Positions 39,280-53,900 of a stretch of 64,000 nucleotides of DNA are shown one piece after another (position 1 is the first letter of the stretch; every line of letters starts with the position of its first letter). The notes under the pieces are model-generated. The model saw only the letters and a list, made by a program, of their open reading frames with translations. It was not told the origin of the DNA and searched no databases. Position numbers and translations under genes: made by a program. Source of the stretch: Eonycteris spelaea (taxonomy: Eukaryota > Chordata > Mammalia > Chiroptera > Pteropodidae); NCBI GenBank assembly GCA_003508835.1, contig PUFA01000084.1:6634001-6698000 (forward strand), given 5' to 3'.

Positions 39280-40500
39280 GCCATTTATAATAGAAATTGC
39301 CAAAACCATCACCAATGATTCACAGAGGGGTGAATGAAGAGGCTCAAACACTGATTGAAAGGTTGATCAAAAGTTTGGAGGGAGAGAGAATGGGTGGTGG
39401 GACGCCCAGCTGTTCTTCCTCTTTCTAATGTCGCAAGAAAGGGGTCCTTCTCTGGCCAGCACTCCCTCCCCTACTCCCATGTACAGCTTCTCTTTGGGGA
39501 GGTAGAGTAGCGGGATGTGGGAAGAGGGTGTAGTGTGGGTGGGCCCCAGAAAGGGCATGGCTGTTGGAGTGGAAGCAGGGGTCCCCTGTTTCACATGCAT
39601 CTTAATGTGGAGCTCCTCCAAGGTTAAATTTTCAACAAGAGTTCTATTTATTAATTCGGTTCCCTGGGAATGAATGATAATTGGTTGACTGGAATACCAC
39701 TGTATTTGTGATCAGAATTCAAGCAGCTTATTTTCCAATGTTTACCTACATAGCAGATTTTGCGAGATACCACCTGATCCCCTTCGATGAAGGACTGGAT
39801 TGCTCCAGTGTTGATAGTGTTGTCAGCAGTTCAGCCCCTTCATGGATTACTTCATCCAAGGTCATGCTCCTTCCCTGAGTTATACTGAATGATGGATAGA
39901 TGCAGGAATATTAAGACAGGGCCATTTCAGCTCAGCAGAGGACATCTCTAAAAGGTAGTTCAAGTTTGAGAGCACACCATGAGGTTAGCTGAGCCTGTTG
40001 TCAGCCTACCTTACAGTTTGACTTTTCACTCTGCCCACACCAATTTCTGTCCCTTCATTTCCACAAGAGATTATTTAAGTTTACTCCTTAATAACCACCC
40101 TTTACAGTAAAATCTATTTCAGGGTTTGCTTCCCAGGGTAACTGACCTATGACAATTTACTTCAAATTTCTCTGGAATGAGGCATTGAATCTATCTTCCA
40201 TCCATTCATCCACCCATCTATCTCCCTACTGTTTTTATTAAGCCATCCTGGTATCTCAAAAGATCTATTATTCTTCTTTTCAGTAATATTTCTTCAGATT
40301 ATAATAGCTATACTATCTGTTTAATTAGCTTCTAAAGATATAAATAAATGTGCAATGTTTAGCATGTTGACATACTTTGTGATCAAATTCTCAAAGTGTA
40401 GATGTTACTGACTTTGCTAAATGAGTTTATGAAAACAGTAGATTTTATTTTACCAATTTATCTCCAGGGGGCAGCAGAGAGAGATATTAATGCAATATGA
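39280..40500. other. Intergenic; probable LTR remnant at about 39,900-40,160
   Basis: The stretch 40010-40160 (ctctgcccacaccaatttct, atctatttcagggtttgctt, cccagggtaactgacctatg) resembles the reverse complement of a MaLR/ERVL LTR 5' end. The rest is unassigned. No gene. Confidence 0.4.
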
Positions 40501-40724
40501 TTAGAGAAGCTCAGAGTTTCTTTTTCTCTTTCTCTCTTTCTTTCTGTCTCTCTCTGCCTCTCTGCCACACTTCAAAACAGACAAACTATGAAGTTGTAAG
40601 AGTGCCCAACTGGAAGACTGAATGAATAATGAATAGATTTAGGATGGATAAAGCATGTGGAAGATGTATTGGAGATAAGACAGAGTTGCAAAATAGTAAT
40701 TAGCCATAAAACTAAGAGATGAAC

Positions 40725-40960
40725 TTTGGAGTGAGATTTCTTGTGCTTGAATCCTGTCTCCATCACTTATTAGTTGTGTGATTGAACAATACTTAACCTC
40801 TCTGGCTTTAGTTTCCTCAACTGTAAAAAGGGGTAATAACGATATTTAATTCATAGATTTGTTGAGAGAATTAATCAAGGCCATATTTATAAAGTGCTTG
40901 AAACAAATCCTGGACATTAAGTTAAGAACTTGACTACTTATGATGGCTATGACCACTGAA
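40725..40960 (+). repeat. MIR, sense
   Basis: tttggagtgagatttcttg, cttgaatcctgtctccatca, cctctctggctttagtttcc, tcaactgtaaaaaggggtaa and aaagtgcttgaaacaaatcc follow the MIR consensus in order. Confidence 0.85.
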
Positions 40961-42754
40961 GTCTAAAATTTATATTTAACAAAATGTGAAATGTAGTTAC
41001 TAATTTCTCTGCCCTGTTTTACTTTCTGTTTGACATTACAGTTATTTTCTTTTTAACATCTACTTCTAAATTTTTCTTTTCACAGAATCTGTGAATATAT
41101 ATTGAAAAATAATGATTAATCTCATTTGATATATATTTTTAAAGGAGAATTGTGGAGATGACATATTGGAAATGAAAAATTTCAAGGTGAATATCAATGA
41201 TAAGAGAGGATATAAAAAATAGAAACATACATTTTGTGAGGCTCTTTTAAGTTGCTCATTAGTATATTTGGTGATTGTACATGGAAGGAGATCCAGGATT
41301 TCAAATGAGTATTCAGAACTTGGGTCTACAAAGATTGTAGGGAAGTGAATTGGAGAATAGGGAAATAGGATATGGCCTGAGGAGCAGCCATTTTAGGCAG
41401 TGCATTATAGTGCCTCTGTGGTGGTTCATAGACTCATATCTTTAATCATTGTTCCATGACGGTAGGGAGGAAGTAAAATAAAGAGTGGAGTGTTGTGGAG
41501 TATGGGTTCCTTGAAATTCTTCCTACTATTAAGCATTGTTCTTTTACCTCTGTGAAATCGTGACATTAGTACATGCACAGCAGTCAGACAGGGTAGATTG
41601 AGGGACTTGGGACAATTGTTCAGTATTATGTTCGTATGAGTATGCACATGTGTACGCTCTGGAAGGGTAAGTCAGACCACATGTGGAAGTCAGAGAGTTT
41701 CACAGAAAGGGAAAATTACAAGGCAAGTAGGTATTAGCTCATTTTTACAAAGATACACATCCAGAAAATTTAGTTAAGGTATGAGAGGCAAGCAGGTACT
41801 TGAGTTCTAGGAAGTCAAGACTCAAGTGTAGTTGGTGAAAGAGCAGGCAATAGAGAACAAAAGCTTAGGAATAAAAAGGCCATTAGTGTCTTTGCAGTAA
41901 GTATTTAAAATCCATGCAAAGCTTCTACATAATGTGAAGGGATACCAACGCAAGATAGCAATGTCTTCTACCTGGCTTTAGATTGTGATTAAGTCTGAAT
42001 CTGACACTGGAGACAAAGAAATATACCTGACTGAAAAAGTTTACTTCAAAAGCATTTATAGGTAGATAAAACAATAGTGCCAATTTGAAGGCATTATGTC
42101 TAAAAGTTCTAACTCACTAAAGCTTACCAAGCCTTTTTGTTTTGGCCACTACAACATCAATTAGTGTAACATTTTTTCGTTAGTTTCTCATGTGCACTGA
42201 TTCTTAATTGGCAGCATTGAAAAGATGTTGAAAGACTGGTGGGGTTAAAGTTTTGGATTTCTGGTTTGAGCTGCACCTTTCTCTTGGTCTTATCTTGATG
42301 TTCTGCTCTGCTTTTTTTTTTTTTTTTTTTGGTCCTGGTGCCCAAGGGGCACAGCTAGGGAGAATCTGAGTCCTTTAGATTTTTCAGAGATATGCATTTA
42401 CTAGACAAGCACATTTTTCCCTTATGATATTGACTTTCCATGGCATATCTTTGGTGGATGATTAAGCTAACAAACATTTGGTCCTTTTATTGTTCTTCCT
42501 GACACCCACTCTCCATGGTAGGTAAAGGTAGGAGCTGAGAGGTTGTGGGAGTGTGGTTTGGGATGGAGGGGATAAAGGAGTGGGAACAGAAAGTTTCATC
42601 ATCCCAAATCTGCTTCAAGAATTCTATGGTTTTTGACACCGCTCATTTGACTATTACACTGCTGATTTTAGATGGTGGTCTGACCTGCGATGATGAGTGC
42701 ATGAGAGTGTGTCTATGAAAGTTGTTGCCTGAAATTTCATACCAGAAGAGTTGA
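40961..42754. other. Intergenic, nothing recognised
   Basis: AT-rich DNA with a 19-base T run at 42312-42330. No coding or repeat call made. Confidence 0.45.
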
Positions 42755-42890
42755 GTGGAAAGAACACGGGGCCAGCAAACATGAAACATGAGTTTTACTC
42801 CCGGCTATGTCACCGAGTATCACCTTCTGTGCTTTAGCTTTGGCTGTTGTCATTGAACAGGCATTAAAATAAATGATCACTAAGAATTTT
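42755..42890 (+). repeat. MIR fragment, sense
   Basis: gaaagaacacggggccagc, catgagttttactcccggct, atgtcaccgagtatcacctt, ctgtgctttagctttggctg; a degraded MIR 5'-core segment. Confidence 0.6.
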
Positions 42891-43299
42891 TGATGACATA
42901 AGAAAATGCTCATATAAGTATAATATAAATGAAAAAAAAAACAGGTTAGTAACTTGATGAAGAAACATGCCTAATATCATCAGACTAGTAACTGCTCAGC
43001 AGAGTCTCAACCCCAGCTCCATCTCTTGTCAAAACTCATGACTTTAACCCCTATGTACCTTAACATCAGTGTGGTGGAAACCAGATGCTACATTGCAAAT
43101 ACTTTTCATCACTAATTTTCTGACACCTAGTAAAATATTAGACAGCAGGGAAGTTGTTTTTGCTATAGTCCACCATTGTCACATAGCTCATACCTTTAAA
43201 TATTCCATATCTTTAGGCCCTCGAGCACCTGATTTCACTGTGTTGATCAAAATGATTCACTGAAAGGAAAGCTGTGTAAGGGGAAGGGGAAAAAGAAAA

Positions 43300-43543
43300 A
43301 TATATATATATATATATAGCTTACTGTTTGGGAAGAGGAAAGATGAAACTGCTAACTTAAAAGAAAAAAAAATGCATGCTATTTAGTTCTTTTCCTGTTT
43401 TCAATGTTTTCTTCCCCTTCCTGAAGAGTTTGCCTTGAGGTAGGAAATTCTTAACACATTGTGGATTTCTTTCCTCTCATAATCTAAATGCATATTAAGT
43501 AGCACATTAAGGCAGGGGTTTTGTTGTTGTTGTTGTTGTTGTT
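43300..43543. repeat. (TA)n and (TTG)n microsatellites
   Basis: (TA)n at 43300-43318 and (TTG)n, eight units, at 43520-43543, with non-repetitive AT-rich sequence between. Confidence 0.85.
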
Positions 43544-43654
43544 TGGTAAGTCTCAATTTCAGCTCTGTCATAACTAAAGGTGGGTATCTATTTGTAAGTT
43601 GATTCGAATGATTAGTCTAACTCTTCAAAAGTGAAAATAAATACCAAATTTTGA

Positions 43655-44093
43655 TAGACAGTAATGGCCCCCCAAGATGTCTATGGCCTAACTTCTGAAA
43701 CTTGTAAGTAGGTAAATTACATGGGAAAAGGGACTTTGAAGATGTAGTTAAATTAAGGAATTTGAGATGGGGTGATTATCCTGGATTATCTGGTGGTCCA
43801 ATATAATCACAAGAGTTTTATCAGAGGGAGGTAGGAAAGTTACAATTAGAGAACATGACAATGAAACAGAGGTTAGGAATGATGCAGCTACAAGCCAAGG
43901 AATACTGGTGGCCTCTAGAACCTGGAAAAGTCAATGTGTTCGGGAAGAACATAGCCCTGCTGGCCCCTTGATTTTAGTTCCGTAAGATCCATTATGCACT
44001 TCTGACCTCTAGAACTGCAAGATACATGTGTGTTGTTTTAAGCCACTCAGTTTGTGGTAATTCCTTACAGTAGCAATAGGAAAGTAACACATG
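43655..44093 (+). repeat. MLT1 LTR (ERVL-MaLR), sense
   Basis: acagtaatggccccccaaga, acatgggaaaagggactttg, gatgcagctacaagccaagg, cttgattttagttccgtaag, ttgttttaagccactcagtt and tttgtggtaattccttacag fit MLT1 from 5' to 3'. It ends about 590 bp upstream of the CD200R1 start codon. Confidence 0.88.
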
Positions 44094-44609
44094 TAGGGTG
44101 TTTCTAGAGTTGTAAATATTATAGACAATAATTTTATGCAAGCATTTTTAAGGGAGAATATTTTATTATGAACTTTATTACTGAGGCTTTCCACCTGTTT
44201 AAGCTAGAGAAAGCTTCTGAAAGTTATCATGACTGGAAAGTTTAAAGGGATGGACCAAAAATAGGTAAATATCATCGTTTGCTTTTTAATCCAAGTTTAG
44301 ACAAATCCGTTAATCTTGGGCACATTCCGTGCCCTACTGTGAAGTTTATCTGTGCACAACAGAAGTGAGAGGAGGACCAATGAGCTGAAAGAGAATTCAA
44401 TCAATCTGCTTCCTCTATCTTTGCTTCAGTGCTTCATACAGGAAATATAATGCTGTGTCAAGTTCCAGAGAAGAGTTTCTTCTGTTCCAAGTTACTAATC
44501 GGGCTAAAACAGAAAGAGTTAAAGGAAGGGGCCAGGAGAAAAGGAGCGTCCCACTGCTGATGGGCTAAGAGGATTCAGCACAGAGAAGTCAACCAGAGAG
44601 AGCCTCACC

Positions 44610-44654
44610 ATGTCCACAGCTCCTTTTATACCTGTGTGGAGAAGTACTGAGTGA
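44610..44654 (+). other. Upstream open reading frame before CD200R1
   Basis: ATG in a strong context (tcaccATGt, A at -3) opens a 14-codon frame ending TGA at 44652-44654, 24 nt before the CD200R1 start. It matters only if transcription starts upstream of 44610; the TATA-like tttata at about 44624-44629 would instead favour a start near 44,655 and leave it out. Confidence 0.35.
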
Positions 44655-44678
44655 AGGGCAGAAAACAAGAGAACAGAA

Positions 44679-44745
44679 ATGCCCTGTGCTTTGAGAACTT
44701 CTGACCTACAGCTACTACTGATTTTGAGTGTCTTCTTAGTGGCTG
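44679..44745 (+). CDS. CD200R1: CD200R1 exon 1 (signal peptide)
   Basis: Start in acceptable context (agaaATGc, G at -3). Twenty-two codons plus one base: a short polar N-region with one Arg, then a leucine/isoleucine-rich hydrophobic core ending VAG, before donor g|gtaagt in phase 1. Cleavage would fall near the exon junction. Confidence 0.85.
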
Positions 44746-47700
44746 GTAAGTTTGAATTATCTTTGGGAGAGTCACAGGAGAATGACTGGTGAGATACCTG
44801 GTCTCAGCTTTTCCTGAGCGTTCTTTGCCTTTCTTTTGGAGCAATATAAGATAAATGCAATCACAGAGAACAGGGAGGGAAGTTGCTTCCAGATTTGTTC
44901 CACTTTATAATCCTGGTTTTCCTCTTTGTCTTACTTGTTTTACTTTGTATCCTACTGAAATACACACATCTCTATAATTTGCTTCACTGCCACTACCATA
45001 TTTCCCTCCTTTTTTGAATGAGGCAGAATAAGTTAAATAATTTCTAGTAGCAATCTAAGTCATCTGGGTTCTCTTTATCTTCTTATCTCTTTATAAAAAA
45101 ATTAAATAATGATTCCAACACATTTAGGTCAATGTTGTTGGCAGTATAGATTAGGAAAGTCGATAGCTTTCTATAACTTTCTATGACCAGGTGCTTTTAA
45201 AAATATACTCACAGTTTGGAGGTGCATATGTCTTACTTATTTTTAAAATGTGTAACCTGTAAAAGGAACTTTCTGTGCTGGAGATCACACTCTTTAACGT
45301 CTAGGTCCCTGTGGGTGTTGTAGAGAACTTTGGGACTATTGTGGGGGTGTCCTGGTTTCACTATAGAGTGTAAAGGGTTGGTAGTCAATGTGCGAAGGAG
45401 TTTTCAGGTTTCACTTTAAGTAGATGGAAGCAGTGGCAAGGAAGCAGTGAAGTTGGTTTAATTTTTGTTTAATTTTAGAATTAAAAGAAGAAGATATATT
45501 TTTTTTCTCAAATGAATAACTTGAAAATGTCTATCTAATAGCAAAAAGTCTGTTTCCCATATGATAATCTTGCTGGTAAACACACGCAAAATAACCATAC
45601 TCTGTCACTGTACCTATTATGCAAAATATTCACACACTTTTTTCCTTTGATCTGCACAGTCACCCAGTGAAATAGGCACGGAAGACATTTCTCCATTTTA
45701 TGAAGGTAGAAACAGAAGCTTAGAGAGACGAAATGATTTGTCCAACACTACTAGTACACTAGAGTCACATCCTGTCACATCTATAAGCATCACTAAACAT
45801 TTGAATAGATAAATTTCCTCGATATTTAGCTATTATGCTTTTCATTAAGGAGCACCACTATTTATAACACCACTGAAAAAAAGTTAAGCCAGTACTTGGT
45901 TATAAACTTAATGGACTATTTACTCATTTTTAAAAAAATCAAGTAATTTGAATCTTTCAGTAGTTGAGATCTTATTGTAGAAAACTGTGGAGGGCCCAAC
46001 TTGTCAGAGAAGCCAGGTAGGCAAGGGGTATTTACATCAAACTGCACTATGACTTTTAGGTAAAACATAATCAATAATTTTGAATTTTAATGGTTTGAAT
46101 TTTAAAACTATTTCTAATTACATTTAGGAGACACTATATACATCAAATCTCTAAGGTCTGTGCTTGTATAATTGTAAAGTTATCTAAATGTTTAGAATCA
46201 AGATATAGAAAAGCAAATTACTTTATATGCAGTGATTTGGCATGATAAATTCACCATGAATCATTTAGAATAATGAGAAGCAAGCCACTTGGGGCATAAA
46301 TTTATGCCTCTAGTACCGCTTTGTTATTCATACTGCCGAATAGAAATAACTCACTTTAATATACAAAAATAAATTAACAAAGGAGCGAGCAAGGGAGCTA
46401 GTGATTTCAATGTAAAACATAACATTTAAAAAGATCTATTTACTTTTTCTTTACTAATTTGATTATAAATTCAAGCAATGTGGTAGTTGGTAGATAAAGT
46501 TTATTGGCAAAACAGCCGAGGGGAATAATTAAAACACCCTAAATTGTCTACTACAGAGCAAACTCACAACTCTGTGCCTGGTCCGCCTTCTTAGCATTCC
46601 TTTCACTCCACAGCACTTCCTCCTTATTTTAGCCACTTATCTAATTTTTCTTGTGTTCAAATTATATTTTTCTATTCCAATCAATATGATTCTATCTTTT
46701 ATAAAAGTCAATGATACTGATATTATGAATTACTGAAAAGGAATCCGCTACTCTTTTTTTTCTTCCTTGGGCTAATTTTGAACATTTATCATTGTCTTCC
46801 ACTAGGGGGCAGGCAGTAACAAGAAGAGGTAAAAATCGAGACAAGGCTATTTGGTTAGCTTCCGCAGGTTCACAAAAGATGGAAAAAGAGATTAAAAGCA
46901 ATTGTGAAAGAAAAAGGTGTTTGTCCTTATTAATTCCAGCCATACCTTCCTTTTTTAGTTTGTGATAGTTGCTAATTTACAAATTATGGTAATTCTTAAG
47001 TGTGTTTTCTCTAAACATCCATCTTTAAGTGATCAAGAAATTGATCAGAAATCTTTATTAAGAACACTGAGTGTGCATGGAGGAGTCTGTGTGTGCATGT
47101 GAATAGTGCCTAAAAGTTATTAGCAATCTAAATTAGGGGAATCAAGCTAAGATGACAATTTAAGAGAAAATTTTAAATCATTGAGTCTTGAAATTGTCCG
47201 TGACTCTAGTAAAAATCTCAGATGGGAGAAATTATGGTGGGTTAGAGTTGTCAAAGGCTTTATAGAAGAGATGGGTCTTGAGCTGGGCCTTGAATGATAG
47301 GAAAGCAGGCACAGATAGCACAGATACAAATCGGGAGGAGGGGATATGTGGTGTGAGCAAAGGCAGAGAGGTTTGGGGAGAGAAAGAACTCTAAGCTTGC
47401 TGGAATGGAGGTAGTGTGTTATATGATCATAGGAAATAAGGTTGAATCCCAGGGCCCTTGATAGCTAAACAGAGGAACTTGGATACTGTGCAGTAAACAT
47501 TAAGGAGCCATTTGTTGTATTGTGAACAGGAAAATAATATAATAAAGCAATAATTTTGAGAATAATATGGCAGCAGTTTTCTGTTCAGTGGGAGTGACAC
47601 TTGGTAAAATATTTATTTTGAAGGAGGAGAGAAGAACTCCTACCCTTGGGTTTCCATTTTAGGAGATGCTATGATTCTGCTGTGAGACATTGGTGACTGA

Positions 47701-47917
47701 GAAGAGAAGTTTCTTTTCAGAGGAAGATGTTAAATTGAGTACAGCGAGGGAGAACAACTAGGAGGAAAATTCCTATAGGTTCCTGGAAGTATAGCACAAT
47801 CCAGGGTTTGTGAATTGTTCGTGGAGTGGAGGATCTCACAAAGAGAGTGCTAACAGAGATAACTTTAATAAATTAGGTACTAGAGATTTTTGTGATTGGG
47901 TCCTCGGAGTGATAAAG

Positions 47918-47973
<56 letters not shown>

Positions 47974-50900
47974 ATGGAAAGCAAGATCTGAGAAGAGCTG
48001 GGAAGAAAGACAATCTGGGATATAAATAGAGTTCTTAAACTTAAGTAAGAAGAAGGAAACCTCTGCAATTGAGAAGTAAGATGAGAAGTTAAGTAAGAGA
48101 TGTTAATAAATTGAGAATAGGAATAAGGAGATGAGAGAGCTCCATAGTAGATAAGTTGCCTCCCAATAAGGTCATAAATATTTCAGTTGATGGTGCTAGT
48201 GAATAAAATAACTCAGTTATCATTTGGTTTCATGTTGTATCTGAAAAATCAGTCTGCACAATGACTAACGTTCAGTAATTATCAATATACTTTCCCTCTT
48301 CCTCTTTCTATCACTGACGCACATTTAAGAACTTCTGACTGGGATTAGGAAGCAGGCCTGAGGTTATGAAATAGCTTTGGACTGTATAACAAAACTCATG
48401 TAACAGTCGCAATCAGCTGTTTCTATGAAGTAACATTATTTACACATTAACAATGAACAAACCATTTTGAGGTTTTCTTAGCTAAGTTAGTTTATATGAC
48501 TTGTCTGCCCCCAAACCTGGAAACCATCTTAAGAACAAAATCCTATTTGTGTTTAAGGAAGCAGTGTAGAAAAGTACCAAAAATGACTGTACGGTTTTAG
48601 AAGCAAACCATTTTTTAAAAAAATATCTGTTCCTTTGAGTTGTTGATGCTGTTGCAGGCTCTCCAGAAATTAGACTCTGAGGTAGAGTTTAGAGTAGAGC
48701 ATGTTTATTAGGGAGGACACTTGGAAGAAACATCTGGAAGGAAGGGCAAGTTTTCAGTGGGAGATGTTTATCTGCAATCTCAACTCTTGGGACCCTCATC
48801 AGATACCCACGGGGAGCTGTGGAGTTGGAATGGCCTTAGAGAGGCCCTGCATGGAATCAACATGGCGGGGCCTTTATACATTCATCTCAGTCAATCATTA
48901 TGTATGGGATGCCCTGAGAAGGGTCTGCTTTGGACAAAGTAATTGAGACGATTCTTGAAAATGCTGAGAACTGAAGGCTGTCTGACAGTAATGTTCCTAG
49001 TAGTAAGAGCAAAGAAGTCATTCCTTGAAGGGGACTCTGAATGTATTTACTATGCCCACCATAGCTGACATTTCTAATTCTCTTCATTCCTTCCATATTT
49101 CTGAGTTAGTATTATTATTTCCCTTCAGCCTAAATAATTTCTTATATCATCATTAGCGGTATAGACCGGCCTGTGAGAAGTTCTCTTAGTTTTCTTTTAT
49201 CTAAATATGCCTCATTCTTGACCTATATTTTTGCTGGATATAGAATTCTGGGTTTTATTTTCTAGCACTTTAAAAATGTTGTTCTTATCATTTCTGGTGA
49301 GAGGGCAGCAGACACTCAAATCATCACTTCCCTTAATATAATATCATTTTTTTATGTTCTCTTTCAAGATTTTCTCTTTATTGTTGTTTTTAGACATAAA
49401 ATGTGTATAGGTGTGGTTATTTTCATATTTATCCTGCTTGGGGGATTACTGAGATTCTTGAATCTGTAAATTTATGTTTTTTAGAAATTTTGGGAAATTT
49501 TTAATCACTATTTCTTCAAATAAATTTTCTTTCAACTTTGTCTCTCCTCTTCTTTTAGAATCCAGATTACACATATGTTCAAAGAACTTTTGCTGCTTCA
49601 TCACAGGTCCCTGTGGCTGTTACGTTTTTCTTTTCAAGAATTTTTCTTTTTTATTCAGAGTGGATAATTTTTATTGATATTTCAGTTTTGCTAACAATTT
49701 CCTGTCTCATCTTTATTCATGTATTAGGTCCTTTCATCTGAATCTTTTATTTCAGATATGTATTTTCAATTTTATGATTTCTTTTTTAGTTTATTTTTTT
49801 CTGTTGAGATTTTTCTGATTTTTTAAAAATTAATTGTGAGAATATTTCCCTTTACATCACTGAGCATAATTTAACATCTGCTTTAAGATCTTTGTTAATT
49901 CCTACATCTGGGTCACCTTGAATTTGATATCCCTTTAGTGTCTTTTTCTTCTAAGAATGGGCCACGTTTTCCTAGTTCTCTGAATATTGAGCAATTTTAT
50001 TTGAATACTGCATCATAGAGATTCTGCATTTTATTATATTGCTCTGTTGATTTTTTTTTTTCCAGAAAGCATTTAACTTTGTTGAACTCAAACTTCAAAC
50101 TCTGTCTTTTGGATAGTGCTTTAAATCTCAGTGCTTTCACCTTTAGCTAGTCAGCTTTAAGTGTGCCCTACCATGTGTGGTTTAGGGTCAGCCAGAGAGC
50201 AGTTGGTAGAATTTATACACAGAATTTATCTCTCTCTTTCTCTCTCTTTCAATTTCCAGAGACCGAGGTTGCCCTCAAATTTGTCCTCTTGTTCTTCAGA
50301 AAACTGTGGGTTTTCTATTAGAGTTTTTTAGCTGTTCAGTGTGGTGTCAACTGCAACCTTCTCTAAGACTAAAATAGTAAAAATGGGGAAAAAAATAGGA
50401 ACCCATACCCCACCCCTGATCCATTTCCTTCTTTCAAAGATTGACACTTCTCAAGAATTGTCTTGCTTTTTCCACTCTGCAGTGTCTTTAAATAGTTCTT
50501 ATATTTTGTCCAGAATTTATAGTTATTATATGTGGGGCCTTACTTTGCCATAAAAGAAGTAGAACTTTGTTCAAATCCATAAATTTTATATCACTGTGCT
50601 TTTACCGATTGATATTGATTTGGTTAGTTATATTGTCTTGGACATTGAGATTGAATGTATTGTATTATTAAAAACCTTTTTGTTTTCTAACTTTCATTTA
50701 TGCATTGAATTTTTTTTTCACTTTCCCAATAAAATCTCACTCCTCTTTCCTTCAGTTCTAGATTCTTATATATGACTTTGTTGGCTTTAATGGTATGTCA
50801 TGAGATTTAATTCTACCCATTAAGCTATGTCATCTTTAAGAAATTGCTTCCTCTTTTTAGACATATTACTTACTCTAATCTTCTTTTAGCCTTTCATATC

Positions 50901-53900
50901 TTTTGCCCATTTTTCACTTGGGTTGCCCATATCTTTTTTTTATTGGTTTATATGTTCTCTGTATATTTTTTGGAGGAAAGTAGCCTTTTGTTTATCTTAA
51001 CTCTTGCGAATATTCCACAAATTTTTGCTTGTGAACATTATTTTATGGAATTTTTTTTTTTTTTTTTTGCCCTGCAGAAGTTTTAAATTCTACAGTCAAA
51101 ATTTTCAATGTTTTCTTTTATGGTTTCCAAGTTTTGTACCAGGTTACAAAGGTTTTTTCACTTAAGGTAACAACTGCCCCAATTTACCTGAGACTTTTCT
51201 GGTTTCCAGAACACTGAATGTCTTGTGTCCCCAGAAACCGCTCAGTCCCAGGCAAACCAAGATGTTAGTCACCCTATCTCATATTTAAGATAAAAAAAAT
51301 TACCTATATTCTTCTAGTATTTATTTATTTGCCTATTTACTTGTTTATGTATAAATCTTTGCTTCATTTTATTTATTTTTGTGTGAGAAGTGAGATAGGA
51401 ATCTCATTTTATTTTATTTTATTTTATTTTCAAATGGCTAGGTAGTTCTAATACCATTTATTAATGATATAGATAATCATCCTTCCCTTTATAAATTTGC
51501 ATGGCCACTTTTATTAGATACTAAATTTCTATAAGAGTAGATGAAGCAATGGAAGAGCCAAAAAAATCAGTTAATTTTTTTATTCTAATTTTGTTGATTT
51601 TTTTCTATTTTTGTCTGCTGAAACTTTGGGATTTACTCAATATTTTGTTTACTGAACACTCAATTAGGTGTTGTCTGCTAATAAATTAATGTCTTTAAAA
51701 ATGTAAATCACTTTCATAAATAAAAGTGTAAGAACATGAATATATGCCGTGATATCAAGATCGATTATTGACATTGTTATGTTAAAAAAAATTAATTGTG
51801 CTTCTCATGTTTCTATATACTTATTATTTTAATTTTATTTTATACTAACATATATAATACATATTTCAGAGTGTATGAAATCCATACATTTCAAAGAACA
51901 ATTATACAGTGACTATCTATGTAAATTAAGACATAGACGATTGCTTATTCTTCCCTGATTATATCCCAAACCTTTGCTCTAAAGGTAGCCATCATCTTTT
52001 GGGACAAGTATTCTCTTTGGGAGATAATCATTCCCTGATTTTCTTTACATTTTACCATGCATCTAAGCAGCCCCTAACAATCAAATTCATTTTGCCTTTT
52101 TTGTATTGTGCATAAATGAAATCATGTTGTATATATTATTTTATAACTGCTTTCATTTACTCAGTATTATGCTTGAGATGCATCCATGTTTGTTTGTAGT
52201 CGTAGCTCGCTAATATAATTTTTATCCTAAAATTTCGGGTGTTTGCAAAATAGTTTTCTTTCCTAGAAAAATTCTGGCACAGGAATAACAAAAATGATTT
52301 AAAATAAGAAAGCTCATGTTTTGCACTTTTGTTTCTTTTTTGGAAACAAGGATTCATGATAACTGAAATATTAAGCTATGAGACATATGAAGGAGAAAGC
52401 TTTAAATTTAAATTTAATTTTAAATTGCCAAAAAGGGAATCACTTGTTTTTATTTTCTGTTCTCCATCCACAGAAAAATACTTCGTCTCAGGGGAAAAAA
52501 TACCAAAATTATTATGTGAGACTAGATTCATAGTGAAAGCTGAGACTATCTTTTCTCACCCTGGTCTTTATTCAGATTCCCAATATTTCCTGTTGTCCTT
52601 CTAGACACATGGCCTCTGCACATAATAGTAACTTTTATTTGGAATGTTGTTCTCTCTCTCTTGCTTTCTTAATGACATCTTGCCCATTGGATTTTGTATT
52701 AATTACCCATTGCTACCTAATATATTGCCACAAAACAAAAACTTATTTTCTCACAAAGACCCACAAGTGAGAGAGAAAGACCACACTAGAACAGGAACCA
52801 TAGTCTTTTTATAACTTAATCTTGGCATTGACATCCATTACTTCTGATTCTGTTTGTTAATAGTGAGTTAGTAAGTCCAGCTCACACTCAAGAGGAGGGA
52901 ATTTTATAAAAATATAAATACCGGGAAGGGAGAACATTGGGAACCAACTCAGTACCAGAATAAGTTACTAAAGGTACATTTTCCATACTTTTCATTTGTT
53001 GCAATTGTAATTTTACTTAATGATTGTATTGCATTGTTTGATTAATATATATTGTTTCCATTAGAATAAAAGCTCTGTGATAAAAAGGCATTTATTGAGT
53101 GCTTAGCTATTGCAACTGAGTAAATGAATACTAAGATAGCTTTCAGTTGCCCTCCACCAGTCCAAAAGCTCTAATATATTTGATAGATGGTCACTCTAGT
53201 GCCATATGAATGAAAACTACTAGTGAGATACTGATCATTACCTTAGGAGGCATAGAAAAGAACATTTCTTTTACTTCCAACATTTATCATTAAATTAATG
53301 CACTAGTCTTCAGGTAGCTTTAGAAGAGATAAAAAAATTCCATGGTCTCTTATTCCAATCAGTCCTGTTTGCTATTTAGAACATAACGGAATTTGGGGAA
53401 AATTGGTGATGCTTTCAATTATTCCTATAGGATGATATTACTTTTTACTCAGACATAAGAAATAAAATTATGAATTAGACTCCTTTCCTCAAAAGTTACA
53501 AAATTTATGGATATGCTGGCTGACTATCATTAGCTTTCACTAATTCCCAGTTTACAACGTGAGAACCACTGCATTAGAGGCAGAAATATAATTAGCCTAT
53601 CTGGATGACAATTCATCTTTTTTTAAGGACCTCTGAAAAAGGAGACAATTTATTTCCACAGCTTTGTGCTTGAATCCTTTCACAACTCTGAAAGATATCA
53701 GGAAATAATACTTTTATGTCTAACCTGCTTCCACAATATGCAGTTTTAAAAAATGCAGAGCAAACATTCACTAACTAAAATGTTAGGTTGATGTTTTAAG
53801 CTTTCTGGAGCCAGAAAGTTACAGCAAACTTTTCTTACTGTATTGACTTTACCACATTGGTGATTACAAAAAGCTGTGTGCTCAGTTTAGCCAAATAAAA

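Larger units (their letters stand above)
44746..49239. other. CD200R1 intron 1, proximal part
   Basis: AT-rich. Holds an antisense MIR fragment (45645-45775), a (CT)n tract (47921-47972) and an LTR-like fragment (48655-48950). Near 47250-47430 (gggtcttgagctgggccttg) there is another common old repeat I cannot name. No further coding exon was recognised. Confidence 0.5.
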
